DNA from: Capniomyces stellatus
Lineage: Eukaryota; Kickxellomycota; Harpellomycetes; Harpellales; Legeriomycetaceae
DNA length: 64,000 bases
Assembly (NCBI GenBank): GCA_001661515.1
Contig: LUVW01000021.1
Location: 132,785-196,784, forward strand
Reading direction: 5' to 3'
Numbering within the stretch: the first letter of the stretch is position 1; each line of letters opens with the position of its first letter. Position numbers and translations under genes: made by a program. This document shows, in pieces, positions 31,618 through 42,711 of the stretch. The notes beneath the pieces were generated by a model that saw nothing but the letters and a program-made list of their open reading frames with translations, did not search any database and had not been told where the DNA came from.

Positions 31618-32499
31618 ATGTACTCTAACTTTGATAATGACAGCTCCGAAAACATTAAAAACTCGATAAACTTTACACCAAAATACTCCAGCACCAATGA
31701 ACCCAATCTCGACACTCTGACTAGACAATTAAAAAGCTCAAACTCGGGAATAAATCCAGTTGGGCAGGGAAACAATCCTCGTTTTAGAGAGCTAGACATA
31801 GACGTTTCGATTGAGAACAGAAAATTGGCTTATACAAGCAATTTAAATGATGCCGTCAAACCCGAAACTCCAAAAAAGTACGTGCACTTTGAGGAGGTAA
31901 ATGATGTCAATTCTCGAAACAAAAGCGCTGCAAGTAAAAGTAAAGAACTCGCTGCATGTGTGGGTTGCTCAAAAAGCAAGGATTGTATTCATTCAGAGTG
32001 TCAAAGAAAACAAATCAGCCACGTGGAAGACAAGTGCGACAAGAGCTTTGCGACTTTGAATAGCGAGATACTAGATAAAAATAAGATATCGAAAAATTAC
32101 TTGAGATTGTATCCGACTAAAAAAAGAATAGATAAATTTCACATTATAGAATCTGAATGGTGTCCAAAGTCTAAAATATATGAATCCAGAGACTTTTGGC
32201 AATTGCGCGTATATCTGCCTAAACCCAGCAACATCACTGTCGATTTGCTTTTATCCACTTATGACTCTGGTAGGGAAAACACGTTGGTTGATGGGAAGGT
32301 TGTGATAAATGGCGAATCCGAGTATCATAGCCACATAAAAGAGTTTAACTGGGGACTATGTAGACACGAATGTTCTTGTTCGCTTGTAGTACCCTTGCCA
32401 TTTATGTTTTCCTGCGCTTTACCTCAGTCATGCGACTATAACCTGGCCAAGGTTACCATAGAAAATAGCGTTTTGGTTGTTTGGATTCCGCTGAGGTAA
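31618..32499 (+). CDS. protein with divergent alpha-crystallin/Hsp20-like C-terminus and possible PP1-docking motif
   Basis: 293 residues, single exon. Residues 1-190 are polar and probably disordered, with KYVHF at 87-91 fitting the RVxF docking motif for protein phosphatase 1 ([KR]x[VI]xF), and a short Cys cluster (CVGCSKSKDC). The C-terminal 100 residues (DFWQLRVYLPKPSNITVDLLL, with NTLVDGKVVI, SLVVPLPFMF and VTIENSVLVVWIPLR) have the strand order and hydrophobic pattern of an Hsp20/CS beta-sandwich. This resemblance was judged by eye and is weak. A glycogen-targeting PP1 subunit was considered, but no CBM21 is visible. Soluble cytosolic protein by inference. Confidence 0.55.
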   Translation: MYSNFDNDSSENIKNSINFTPKYSSTNEPNLDTLTRQLKSSNSGINPVGQGNNPRFRELDIDVSIENRKLAYTSNLNDAVKPETPKKYVHFEEVNDVNSRNKSAASKSKELAACVGCSKSKDCIHSECQRKQISHVEDKCDKSFATLNSEILDKNKISKNYLRLYPTKKRIDKFHIIESEWCPKSKIYESRDFWQLRVYLPKPSNITVDLLLSTYDSGRENTLVDGKVVINGESEYHSHIKEFNWGLCRHECSCSLVVPLPFMFSCALPQSCDYNLAKVTIENSVLVVWIPLR

Positions 32500-32776
32500 A
32501 CTTCTTTTACTTTTTTATGCACTCCGTCTCTGCCCGCTATATTTGAACCCGTGGCTATTTCGATTGGAGAAAACGGTGCGTGCTTATTAACTTTTACCTT
32601 AGTTCTACAGTAGCTATACATTAGACCCACTTTATTTATGCGTTTGCCCTTATTTATAGCCGCTTTAATAGTCAAACTATGGCTATAAAATAACTAGCAC
32701 TGATGTGAACTTTATACACACGTATTTCTTGATTTGCTAAAGACACCTTTTTAAAATAAGCCAAGTCAATAATAAC

Positions 32777-33184
32777 ATGTTCTATTGCTGTTTTAGCCCC
32801 CCAGCAAGCAAGAAGCGCACAAGCTCTGAAAAAGTTCCAAATGAACCACCAGCCCTAGAAAAACGCTGTCACAACCACCACGATAAAAAACCCCCCCAGT
32901 CTAAAGTCAAAATGGAAGTAGAAATTGACCCAATCCCTAAAAAACCAAACCCAGTACATTCTTTTGGTTATACCCTACCAGCAAACTCCAAGCCACCTAT
33001 TCCGCTAGGCGTGTTTGTTGGTGGTATAGTCCTGGCCGTGCTAATTGTGGTCTATCTAGTTGATTCCACAGTCTCTTTCATCTTTTCTTACTTTGAAGTC
33101 GATCTCGTCGAGGTCTACAACAAGGTGATGGCTCCCAGCTGCACCCAAATAGACAGTACTCAACTTATTACTATTGTAAAATGA
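32777..33184 (+). CDS. small one-TM protein of unknown function
   Basis: 135 residues, single exon. The N-terminus MFYCCF has a Cys pair that could be palmitoylated. A basic/proline-rich segment follows (to about residue 74), then one hydrophobic helix (about 76-98, PLGVFVGGIVLAVLIVVYLV), and a short acidic C-terminal part. No signal peptide, so type II or tail-proximal topology is likely. Length and composition look genuine, but I do not recognise the family. Confidence 0.5.
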   Translation: MFYCCFSPPASKKRTSSEKVPNEPPALEKRCHNHHDKKPPQSKVKMEVEIDPIPKKPNPVHSFGYTLPANSKPPIPLGVFVGGIVLAVLIVVYLVDSTVSFIFSYFEVDLVEVYNKVMAPSCTQIDSTQLITIVK

Positions 33185-33587
33185 ACTTTTAGAACTTTGG
33201 AACAACTTTGACTTTTTTTTTGTCTATTATATTTTCTAAATTTTTTTCTTATTCGATTAACACTGTTTTATTAACCCAATTGCTTCAAAGTTGAAAAGTT
33301 TGGCATTAAAAATCGGGGTTTGAAGTTAGTTGGTTGCTCGAGTCGCTTGATAATACAAATCAACACCATTGACTCATTGGCTGGCCTTGGGGTTTAAATT
33401 CAAAGCAAAAAATGGAATAAAGATGAAATAAAATAAAACAAAAATGCATGATGTCAAGCTCCTGTAAATTGTAAAGTGACCTTGAAACTTACAAGGCTCA
33501 CCGACTCCTCTTTCTTTGCTTTTAACAAAAATTTAAAAGGAAATAGTCGGCTTTGTATTTTACTGTAACAAATTCTGAAAGCATTGA
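33185..33587. other. intergenic region
   Basis: AT-rich spacer between two plus-strand genes. No further feature seen. Confidence 0.5.
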
Positions 33588-34031
33588 ATGCTTTTAAATC
33601 TGCTAAAAAGCCACTCAAATTCGATATTTAGAAAAAGCTTGAGCACTAAGCCAGTAATGTCACTTCCTCAATTTGCCAAAGAGGTCGATTACTCTTTGAT
33701 ATCGGAACTAGCCAAGGGTGAGAATAAAAACACTATCCTAATTGATGTTAGACGTCCGGATGAATTCGCCTCAGGACACATTCCAAATGCCTTTAATTTA
33801 CAATCCGCAGAATTCGAAACTGCTTTGAAACTCAGTCCCGAGGAGTTCCGGTCCAAGTACGGCTTTGAAATCCCAAGCAAAGAATCTCAGGACAAGTCCA
33901 TCGTCCTGTACTGTGGTGGTGGATCCCGATGCAAAACTGCCGCTGTTGCTGCAGAATTGGTCGGTTATACCAATAACCTTTCGATTTACTACAAGGGCTA
34001 CAAGGAATACAAGTCCTTGAACAATTTGTAG
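33588..34031 (+). CDS. single-domain rhodanese (thiosulfate sulfurtransferase), mitochondrial type
   Basis: 147 residues. Residues 1-25 are hydrophobic/basic (LKSHSNSIFRKSLSTKP), fitting a mitochondrial presequence. The rhodanese domain (about 26-145) has the CH2A box LIDVRRPDEFASGHIPNA and the active loop YCGGGSRC with the catalytic Cys at 109. Single-domain members of this type (TSTD1/GlpE-like; yeast Rdl1/Rdl2) move sulfane sulfur between thiols and protect mitochondria. The second Cys in the loop (115) is unusual and could permit an intraloop disulfide. No introns. Confidence 0.85.
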   Translation: MLLNLLKSHSNSIFRKSLSTKPVMSLPQFAKEVDYSLISELAKGENKNTILIDVRRPDEFASGHIPNAFNLQSAEFETALKLSPEEFRSKYGFEIPSKESQDKSIVLYCGGGSRCKTAAVAAELVGYTNNLSIYYKGYKEYKSLNNL

Positions 34032-36051
34032 TGTACTTTTTCTATAGTTGCAAAAAGGAATGTTCTAGCAAGCAAATAAAGCAAGCAAAACAACACCCTC
34101 TACAAATCAAATTTGGTGATATAGCCTGAGCATACCCTGTTGCATTGTATTTTGTGTCCAATGCTTAATATTTGATTAAACCAAATTATCTTTGGAACAC
34201 CGGTTTGCCAAGCTGCTCGGTGTTAATACAAGTTTTTTTTTGTTGGTATAGAGATACCAGCGCATCTTTGCAGAACAAGAGGAAAGTAGACATCATTGTA
34301 TCGGAGTAACAGTTAAATCAGCCAATTAGTGCGCCATGACTTGAGTAAAGTAGAAGCCCTCAATGAGGTATAAACAAGGCTAAATATTTTGGTTTTTTGC
34401 AGTATGAGATCTTTGAAAGTGAGTTGTGTGTATTGGCCAACTTAGCTACAACCTAGCAACTGGTGCAATTTGTGTTTGGTGCTTAAGGCCACCTTGGTTG
34501 TTCGATTATCGGATTCAGCAAACGTGCTTGACTTCATGTTGCTTTTACTAAACAGTGCCTTGTATTGGTTTAAAAAAGGGGCCACACAAAAAAAAAAGCC
34601 AGCTGGTGTCGTAGAAGCCTCGAGACAAAAGAAATTTTGTTTTAAACCCTCATCAAGAGTCAAACACAGAAACATAAGCGCTGCCGACCATGGGGCAAGC
34701 CATGCTGTTACATTGTATATTCAACTCTTGGTGCGAGTTGCACATTCGCTTAAATGTTGTTATCCGCCTAGAAGGCAAAAAAAAAGCCTAGGACATGGAC
34801 ATCTCTGCATTAGAACCTGCTTAATTGAGCTACTCAAATTGGCAGTGTATTAATCATGCATCTCGCAGATTCGCTCGTTTTCATAACCAATCAAATTCAG
34901 ATTCAGCCGTTTAATTTAACTATACTTGGACAATGGGAAGAATTGCTTTTTGTCAAAAAGCACATTTGATAAAAAAAAGCACATCAAAAAAAAGCACATC
35001 AAAAAAAAGCACATCAAAAAAAAGCATATCAAAATGAAGCACATTTTTTACAAGTTGTTTTAGAAACCTGCGGCTCCTTGCCATTGGTTGGTGCAGTTGA
35101 ATATTGGCTTTTAGGCTTGATCATTTTATTGTGTCAAGCTTTACTGGCTTTCAATAGGCTTCAAATTTGAGTTTCCCGCTTTACTTTGCTTTTTAATTTT
35201 CACTCTTAAATGAACTTTTTGCATTTAATTTTGAAACTGCATTTGTGTGAGCTAATTTGAATGGAATAAATCGCAATATTGGCTTTTGACATTGGAAATA
35301 TTTTATTTAAATAGGCCTTCAACAGTCCTATGGATTTCAATAGAACAATTTCTATTAATTTTCAAAGTAATGTAATAATAAAGCTGGCATTTCTACCTCT
35401 CATTCGTTAAAAGATTCGTCAATACTACACTCACGATTATAGCCAACTAATCAGCTCCTGAACTTTCATTAAGCCCTTGTATTTTTATTAAATTAAATGT
35501 GTTTTTCACTGTATTTTTAATTTTGAGTATCGAAAAAAAGTTAATAAAGATTGCTCTAGAATCAACTCCAACATTTAAGCGTATGAAAATGCAAAACAGT
35601 AAACAACATTTTTTGTTGTTTACTTTTGGTTGTAGGCATAATTTAAACTCAAACAAAGCATTCTCATTCGAGTTTCAACAATCGATAATGTGCTGGTTTT
35701 AGTTTAGTTTTTATTGATTTGGTAATGAGTTGATTTTAGTCACAGCCTATTATTAAACAGCACATTAAAGTTTCTGACCCATTTTACGCTGATATGACCA
35801 AGCTTTAAATCGCTTTAAAAAATAAGTCTGAAAAGGTCAACAAGTATAAAGTACATTTCGAGAGGGAAAAAAAAACATTGCAAAATTTTAAAGGTGAAAT
35901 CATACAAGCTACTCTAACAATTTCGGCAAGTTGGCATTTTTTTATTTTTTTTGAATAAATAGATCAAACTGCCCCAGCCCTCTTTGTTCGTTGTTCTGAA
36001 TTCTTTTTATTTACTTGAATATAAATTTAGATTAACTAAACATACGCAAAC
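34032..36051. other. 2-kb intergenic region with a 15-bp repeat array
   Basis: AT-rich. Frames at 34442-34853 read open on both strands without similarity and are not called. A tandem repeat lies at 34971-35045. The last 100 bp are the cyclophilin promoter and leader. Confidence 0.45.
34971..35045. repeat. (AAAAAAAAGCACATC)n tandem repeat
   Basis: Five units of about 15 bp, the last two degenerate (GCATATC, ATGAAGCACAT). Non-coding. Confidence 0.85.
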
Positions 36052-36546
36052 ATGTCAAATCCAAGAGTTTACTTTGAAGTCTCATCCAACGGCAGTCCAT
36101 TGGGCCGTATTGTATTCGAGCTTAACGCCGATGTAGTCCCAAAAACCGCTGAGAACTTCCGTGCCCTTTGCACAGGAGAAAAAGGATTTGGTTATGCTGG
36201 TTCAATCTTCCACAGAGTCATCCCAGGCTTCATGCTCCAAGGTGGTGACTTCACCAACCACAACGGAACTGGAGGAAAATCAATCTACGGTGCCAAATTC
36301 CAAGATGAGAACTTTGCCTTGAAGCACAGTGCCCCATACCTTCTTTCAATGGCCAACGCTGGACCAAACACCAACGGATCCCAGTTCTTCATCACCACCG
36401 CTGTCACATCATGGCTCGACGGTAAACACGTTGTTTTCGGAAAGGTTGTTGAAGGAAGCGATATCGTCAAGAAGATCGAATCTTATGGTAGTCAATCAGG
36501 AAAGACCTCCCAACGCGTCACCATTGACAAATCTGGACAACTTTAA
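36052..36546 (+). CDS. cyclophilin A-type peptidyl-prolyl isomerase
   Basis: 164 residues, intronless, the length of cytosolic cyclophilin A. The catalytic and cyclosporin-binding residues sit at the same numbers as in human CypA: Arg55, Phe60, Gln63, Phe113, Trp121 and His126 ([34 protein letters not shown]). Catalyses cis-trans isomerisation of Xaa-Pro bonds in the cytosol and nucleus. Codon use is more biased to C-ending codons than its neighbours, as expected for a highly expressed gene. Confidence 0.97.
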   Translation: MSNPRVYFEVSSNGSPLGRIVFELNADVVPKTAENFRALCTGEKGFGYAGSIFHRVIPGFMLQGGDFTNHNGTGGKSIYGAKFQDENFALKHSAPYLLSMANAGPNTNGSQFFITTAVTSWLDGKHVVFGKVVEGSDIVKKIESYGSQSGKTSQRVTIDKSGQL

Positions 36547-37000
36547 ATTATTTCCAAGATATTATTGTTTTGAGTATTTGTATCTAATAGTTTATACTTT
36601 TTTTTTCTTTTCTTTCATGAAAAAAATATACATGTTTTTAAATTGAAAGCCTTGACGTTTTTTCCTTCTTTTCAAATTAACAATGACGGGTGAAAGTGGT
36701 GATAAATGTCAGAAAGAGCGTGATGTATGGTTGTATACCAACATTAAGCATCGATCAGTTCTGGTAATTATTTGGAATAGAGCCCCAGGATAGACTGTGT
36801 TTTAGCAACAGTTATTTATTTCAACAAGCGCTGCTAAAAGCTGCGGAGTTATACTCGGTATATTTACTCGCAGGAATAAAGACAACCTTGAATAAAAAGG
36901 TAGATTTCCTAATAAACTAATAATAAACAAGAAATAAAGAAAAGAAGCGATTGATAAATTACAAAACGCGCTTGCGTCCGTTTTATCTAAAAGCCAGAAG
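36547..37000. other. convergent intergenic region (3' flanks of cyclophilin and importin alpha)
   Basis: 454 bp between two convergent stop codons. No gene. AATAAA-like strings occur on both strands and can serve as polyadenylation signals. Confidence 0.5.
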
Positions 37001-39982
37001 CTACTCCAACTCGGTCTCAGCATAGTATACGTTCTGGATGTGAGTGGCAACCGCACGTACCTCCTGGTCTTCAGTGATTATGGTCTGTTCAAGAGCATCT
37101 AACCCTCCCATAACGCTGTCCAGCAAACCCATCGCCTTGGACTATTGATAGATAATCAAAAGATGAAGCTATCAGTTAAAATCTGCTTTGCTGAATTGGT
37201 ACTAGGCTACTGGAAAGAAGCATTTCTAGTAACCAATACCAGCAGCAGCCATAGTTCTAGCATCGAAGCCACAAAGTGTAGCAAAACAAAACTTACTCTG
37301 TCAAACCTCTCAAAAACCATACTCAAGTAATGGATCCCAAACTTTATCAGCTGGTCATCATGACTGCGCAAAAAGTCAACAAATGCTAAAAATAGAGACA
37401 TTCGGTTATTACGTACCTTCACAAATTCACAAATTCACACATTAACACATTAACACACTCACACACTCACACATTCACACATTCACTCACACACTCACAC
37501 AGCTGGAAACAATAAACTGTGAATTATGGATAACCAAAAGTCTTGGGTATCAAAGGTTTGAATTATTAACGCTTCTGTTTTTTTGAAATCTTAAAGTCTT
37601 ACTTTGTACAAGCCTTTCGTGCGGAAGCAATAGAAAATGTTCGGATGCCTTGTGGTCACAGATATTAAGTATGCTGTATGCGGCCTCCTTTCTCAAATCG
37701 TAGTTCTCGCCACAAATAATGTCTGCCAATCTATCAACCGCACCAGCAGACAAAACCTTGTCTACCTGGCTTGGCGATCCAGCAGTCAAGTTAGAAAGCA
37801 CCCACAGTGCCTCCTTCTCCACCGACCTTGCAGGTCTAGAATTTTCTTCTTTATTTGCGCTACCACCGCTTGACTCGTTGTCAACACTGTTATTTAACAA
37901 AACAGAGCTCTTGGCACCACATTCCAGCAAGATAATTGGGACTACTGATTTTTTGAGCAGAAGCGCATCCACTTGGCTCTCTGTTCCTGAGGCTACATTT
38001 CCCAATGTTCTAATTGCAGGCAGTACTGAAACACCTGTAATAAATCGATTCTCTATGGCATTGAGCTATTTTCCATTACCAATTAGCATTAGAATTTTTT
38101 TTTAATACCTAGCCTTAAAAACATGACTGAAAAGCTATTTTACTATGCTAAGCCCTGACAATTTAAAATACCAAAATAAAATTGGCCAAGCAGCTAGCAG
38201 CTTAAAAGCATAGAATTGATATTCTGGATATTGACACTCACCAATAGGTCTAGCAATTTACTTTCCAGAATTTTATCAAGCTGGCCTACACTGCTGCGTG
38301 CGCTCAAGTATGCAAGCACCCACGAAACCTCAGTAATCAGTTGCTGATTCTATTGATTAACCCACAACCAGTTTCAAAATATGACGCTCAAATGATAGTA
38401 CAGTTAATATATCTATATATTATTTCGCCAAAAAGAAAAAAATCAATCTGATCCACGGATTTAAGAGAATACAGTGATTGGCTATACCTTTGTGTCTACC
38501 AAGATGTTTTCCAGTTTGCTTAATAGCCCTGCTTTATAGAATTCGTCTGCATAAATATCCTGAATCCGAGCCATGTTTGAAATAGCAAAACAAGCTGCAG
38601 TCATCAGCGCCTCGTTCTATATTTACGATTGGCAACTGTTAGAGCCGCAGCTTATCATTTAGCAACTCATTGAGTATAGTGTTCGATTTTGATACTTGCT
38701 TTAGAATCCAGTAGCTTGATTAGCGGAGGCAGAACACCATTTGCGTACAACCGCTCACGAAACTCGGGTCCGCAAGACCCAAGATTTCCCAAAACCCACA
38801 CGGATTGTTCTTGAAGATCCTAAGCATTTTCAACAAACACAATTTTCAGTTGCAAAATACGCCCATTGAAGCTAAAACACAGCGCAGAGATACACGAAAT
38901 TAAGCAGTGCACTTTTAGCAATTCGATCAAACCGTTCAAGCTACTTGACGGAGCCGCTTCAAACTTACAACGTTCTCATTTGTGTTGAAGTTCTCCGTAA
39001 TAATGGATATCAGATGTGGTGCTAAATCCAGCGCCGACGCGGCCAATTCATCTCCACAAGAGGATATGTCTATAACATTATTTAGGTCAATCGACATTCT
39101 AGTCATAGGCCCCAGTATCTAGCACGCGTGTTGAGCATTAAGTTTATAACTGTACACGGAACACCATTCAGTTGACGACCTCGATCATATAAAACTTACT
39201 TGTTATGCAAAGCAACGAGTTAAGCTTTTCTTCAGGGTCGATCCCAGATAAAAACTCCTATTTCAATTTATCGGTTGATTAAGACTTAATATAAACATAT
39301 ACAGCTGGTGTCACAATATACTGATTTATTAGCCTGCTTACACTTAGCACCGCCTTGAATTGGTCGCGGTTTACAAACTCGCAAAGTGTTTTTGATGGGA
39401 ATTCTAGCTTTTCAGTCAGTGCTTTCAAACTTTTCAGTCGTGTCTCCTTTTTGTCGCTCTATAAACCATAAACAGCAATTGTTCAGCACACTAATTGTGC
39501 AATAGTTATATGTATCGTCAGTCCATAAAACAATGTTTTTAGCAAAGGAGAACCTTTAGATCTGCCAACAATGCATCAAGCTCAGGCTCGGTTATCTCGT
39601 ACTCAAAATCCGTGTCTATAATGGGTTGGGTACATAGCTTTTGTTGAGCACGCTGTCCAAAGATAAATTAAAGCCTAAAACCGAGAGTTTTCTCTTTGTG
39701 TTCCCATTCATGCAACAAAGAGACGTATATACACTGCGTACCTGAATCCTCTGCTGCCTCTGTTCGACTTTTCTTGAACCTGTTCCCGTTAATAATACTT
39801 TCACGCAAATGCTTTTTAATCCGGTTTTCATTTTCAAATCTCATTAGTTTGGATTCCTGTACTGAATTTGGCAGATTTGGCGTCCTTTTATATAACGGCT
39901 GGAATCTGTTTCTAGCACCAGCGTTGTTTTTACTGCTCGCAAGCTTTTTTTCAGCTGCATTTCGTTCCTCTGTGTTGCTCAT
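37001..39982 (-). CDS. importin alpha (karyopherin alpha), eleven exons
   Basis: Exons on the minus strand: 39982-39742, 39615-39554, 39458-39342, 39257-39200, 39069-38969, 38819-38700, 38616-38488, 38349-38238, 38034-37603, 37385-37297, 37141-37001, about 533 residues. ATG at 39982 (the frame opens earlier with TTG). Residues about 25-75 are a basic importin-beta-binding segment (LMRFENENRIKKHLRESI). Armadillo repeats follow, with canonical LLCITNISSCGDE, EQSVWVLGNLG, VLAYLSARSS, AIRTLGNVASGT, EALWVLSNLTAG and KEAAYSILNI. Known role: binds nuclear localisation signals and importin beta. The intron after 38700 starts GCAAGT (GC-AG type). The join between exons 8 and 9 is the uncertain one (donor GTGTCA chosen for phase; GTGAGT 4 bp earlier breaks it). 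A long insert (DNESSGGSANKEENSRP) lies in exon 9. Confidence 0.85.
37425..37502. repeat. CACA-rich tandem repeat in an importin alpha intron
   Basis: Units such as CACACTCA, CACATTCA and CACATTAA repeat about nine times within the intron 37386-37602. Intronic slippage repeat. Confidence 0.8.
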
Positions 39983-40714
39983 TTTAAAACTGGGATACAA
40001 ATATTACAATTTAATATATATAGTGTTGAAGGTGTTGTGTACTTTACAAAGCTTTAGCTATTCTCGTTTGATTTTTTGTTTGCTGTTACTCTGGTGTTTG
40101 TTAAAGTTTTGGTAATTGTTATAGTTTTGGCGTTTGTTATAGTTTTGGTAATTGTTATAGTCTTGGTAATTGTTTGACTCCTAAAAAGGTTTAAAGCTGA
40201 AAAAGTTAGAGGTTCATCAAGAAAAGTTGAAATTATTTTTATTGAAGATTTGACAGAATTGAGGTATTTGTTTTACATTACATTTATGGTGCTCTTGTTT
40301 TTTGCAAGTTTGCATGAATTTTGTTATTTTATTTCGACCGCTTTTCGGCACTTTAACTCGTTTTGATCAAAATCTTCAAATTAGCTAATGCACAACATTT
40401 TAAGCGGTACAAAGCAAATACTGCCTTTTTGTATTAAAGCGAAACTCAAATACCACATTTGACTTGCGGCCCTTTAACAAACGTTGTAAAGCGTATATAT
40501 TATATATATTAAACTTGAATTGATGGGTTAAAAGAACAATGAGTTTCAAGGTAATAATAAAATGCATGAAACTGAAAAAAAGTTGCTATTTCGATAATAA
40601 CAAAAACACCAATAGATCTTCAAATAAAAATAATATCAGAACCAAGTTTTACTTGGTCAACAATGTAGCAAATAATACTAGGTGTTTTTACAAACAAGAG
40701 GGAAAAGAAACCGA
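39983..40714. other. intergenic region
   Basis: Importin alpha promoter and 3' flank of the trehalase gene. A short degenerate repeat (GGTAATTGTTATAGTTTTGG-like, four copies) occupies 40100-40170. No gene. Confidence 0.5.
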
Positions 40715-42711
40715 TTATATAGTACATTGAGGTACTTTGAGCTCTTTGCCAAACATCTTTAGTAACCACAATGTAATTCCGTTTGTCCAGCCAAACCCTG
40801 CCTGCACACTGTACTCTCCACCACCTGCAGGAGTCCCAAATCTAGTTGAGTTGTACTTTTCAAACATGTGGCCTGAATCAGTCATATTGGGGAGTTTCTC
40901 CAGCAGACCAGGTATTGAGCCACCAGTGGAGTACCACCCGCAATAGCTTCCGCCTACAAATATTTGCGACAGCTTAAGGGCGGTTTCTGTCAAGTCATTG
41001 TAATCGCTGCTAGATTTTTTCCGTGCTGACTCTGCAGACAACAGCAGCCCTTTGATAATGACATACTGGTGTGGAGGCCAGGCATCTGGGAAATCCCATT
41101 GGAGGCCCGAATTGATCAACGTGGTTGGAATTCCACCGGGATTGGACTTCATTATTTTTGCAAGAGTTGACCAAGCGACAGATGCGACTTCTGGCTTGAT
41201 TTTGTCGGCAAAGTACCAGTAAGGCCACAGATTAGCAGCAGACCATACACCAGAATAGCCGCTTTCGCTCATTTTCCAGTCATTAAACATTCCAGTTGAT
41301 TCGTCAAACATCAAGTCCATGATGTTGTCAAATGTTTCGTCTTTGAGTTTGTCGTACTTTTGATGGTCGTCCATAAAGCTTGACGAGAGTGTTCTGTCTA
41401 GAGTGATTATTGATGCTGTTTTGCTAAGCACACTGATTATTTTCTGGTTGTTGTACATCATTGCGTTTAGATCTGAAGGAATTATATCGGTAACGCTAAT
41501 TGTTGTAAGAATTTCTGGGCTAACCAAGGTTGTGTTTTTCATCCATCTAGTGCTGTAGTCGTATCCTGACTCTGCCCCTGATGCCAGCTCGGCATAAAGC
41601 CTGGCAGTATCTTTAGCGTTGCCATTTGCGGCCATTGCAGTTTTCCAGTCCACTGCGTAGCCTTCAGGCCTAGGCTGATCATTGTCAACTTTGTATCGGA
41701 ACATTTTAAATACTTTCACCTTGTTGTCCCTTGATAACCGTGAAAACTCGACACTGTGCTTTTTAACCCAGTATTCGTGCTCCTTTTTCAGGATTGGCAA
41801 TGCGCGAAGCAAGAGCTCATTGTCGCATGTTGCGGCGTAGTAAATGTCAACCATGTGTGCCAGAAGAGGTGGCTGTGACCTGTTAAGGTAGTACTGTCTA
41901 GCGCCGTTAGGCACAAACCCGTATTTTTCTACAAATGTCAAAAATATGTTGATAAGACTTTTACTGGTTTGATACAGCTCTGACTGAAGCATTCCCTCTA
42001 AGGAAAAGTAAGAGTCCCAATAATAAAATTCACGGAATCTGCCTCCTGGAACCACAAACACGCCATTGACATCCAAAGCAGAGGTAACACATCCCTTGCA
42101 TAGACCAGTCTTGTCCTGGACTCTAACCAACTGTTTCCACATGTTGTTTACAGCTTCTCCAAAGCCTTTGAGGTGTGGGTCGGCAATCCCGTTCAGAACG
42201 GAAGGCTTCTCTTTAAATTCAGCCAGATCTGCAGGTTTCATTAAAGAATCCTCGTCACCAAAGTTGTCATCAACAAATTTTTTGAGCTGCATCTTGCTTG
42301 GAGATTGCCCCAACTGCTTGAACGCGGCAATCACATCGGCCTCTGGTTTAGTAGTGGGCTAATAAAAACAATAGATTGTACCAATAACAGTCAATAATAG
42401 CTCATAACAGTCAATAGCAGTCAATAGCAGTCAATAGCAGTCAATAGTAGCCAATAGCAGTCAGCAGAATATCAATATTTGTGTAGAGTTATTTGGTCAG
42501 GTGGTGGGCTTATATTGAAAAGTGTGCGGTTGGCTATTTTTACCTTGTCTACAAATGTTTTATCGTCTTTGAATATTTCTGATAGCTGAACTGCTTTTAG
42601 TATATCGCCTGGACAAAAAATGGGCGAGTCGCATGACATCGGCTCTGACGCCTTGATGGTACTAGCCATCATGAAAGCTGAAAGGCCTGTTATATATGAT
42701 ACTTTGACCAT
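40715..42711 (-). CDS. secreted alpha,alpha-trehalase, GH37, two exons
   Basis: Exons 42711-42544 and 42358-40715, phase 0, 603 residues. A signal peptide of about 21 residues (VSYITGLSAFMMASTIKA) starts the protein. The exon junction falls in the conserved DDKTFVD segment. GH37 signature 1 appears as GGRFREFYYWDSY and signature 2 as QWDFPDAWPPHQY. The general acid Asp lies in ESGYDYSTRW and the base Glu in GGGEYSVQAGFGWTNG. It hydrolyses trehalose to two glucoses outside the cell or in the secretory/vacuolar lumen. It resembles the secreted GH37 enzymes of animals and plants more than the large cytosolic, EF-hand-bearing neutral trehalase of yeasts. N-linked glycosylation sites (for example NRTLF is lost with the intron; NRSQ remains) are likely. 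Confidence 0.93.
42385..42464. repeat. (GTCAATAGCA)n minisatellite in the trehalase intron
   Basis: Seven or eight 10-bp units, inside the single intron (42359-42543) near its acceptor. Length variation could affect splicing. Confidence 0.85.

Noticed and set aside
31618..32499. Glycogen-targeting PP1 subunit with CBM21
   Set aside because: The RVxF-like motif fits, but the C-terminal domain lacks the CBM21 hallmark residues and looks more like an Hsp20/CS sandwich.
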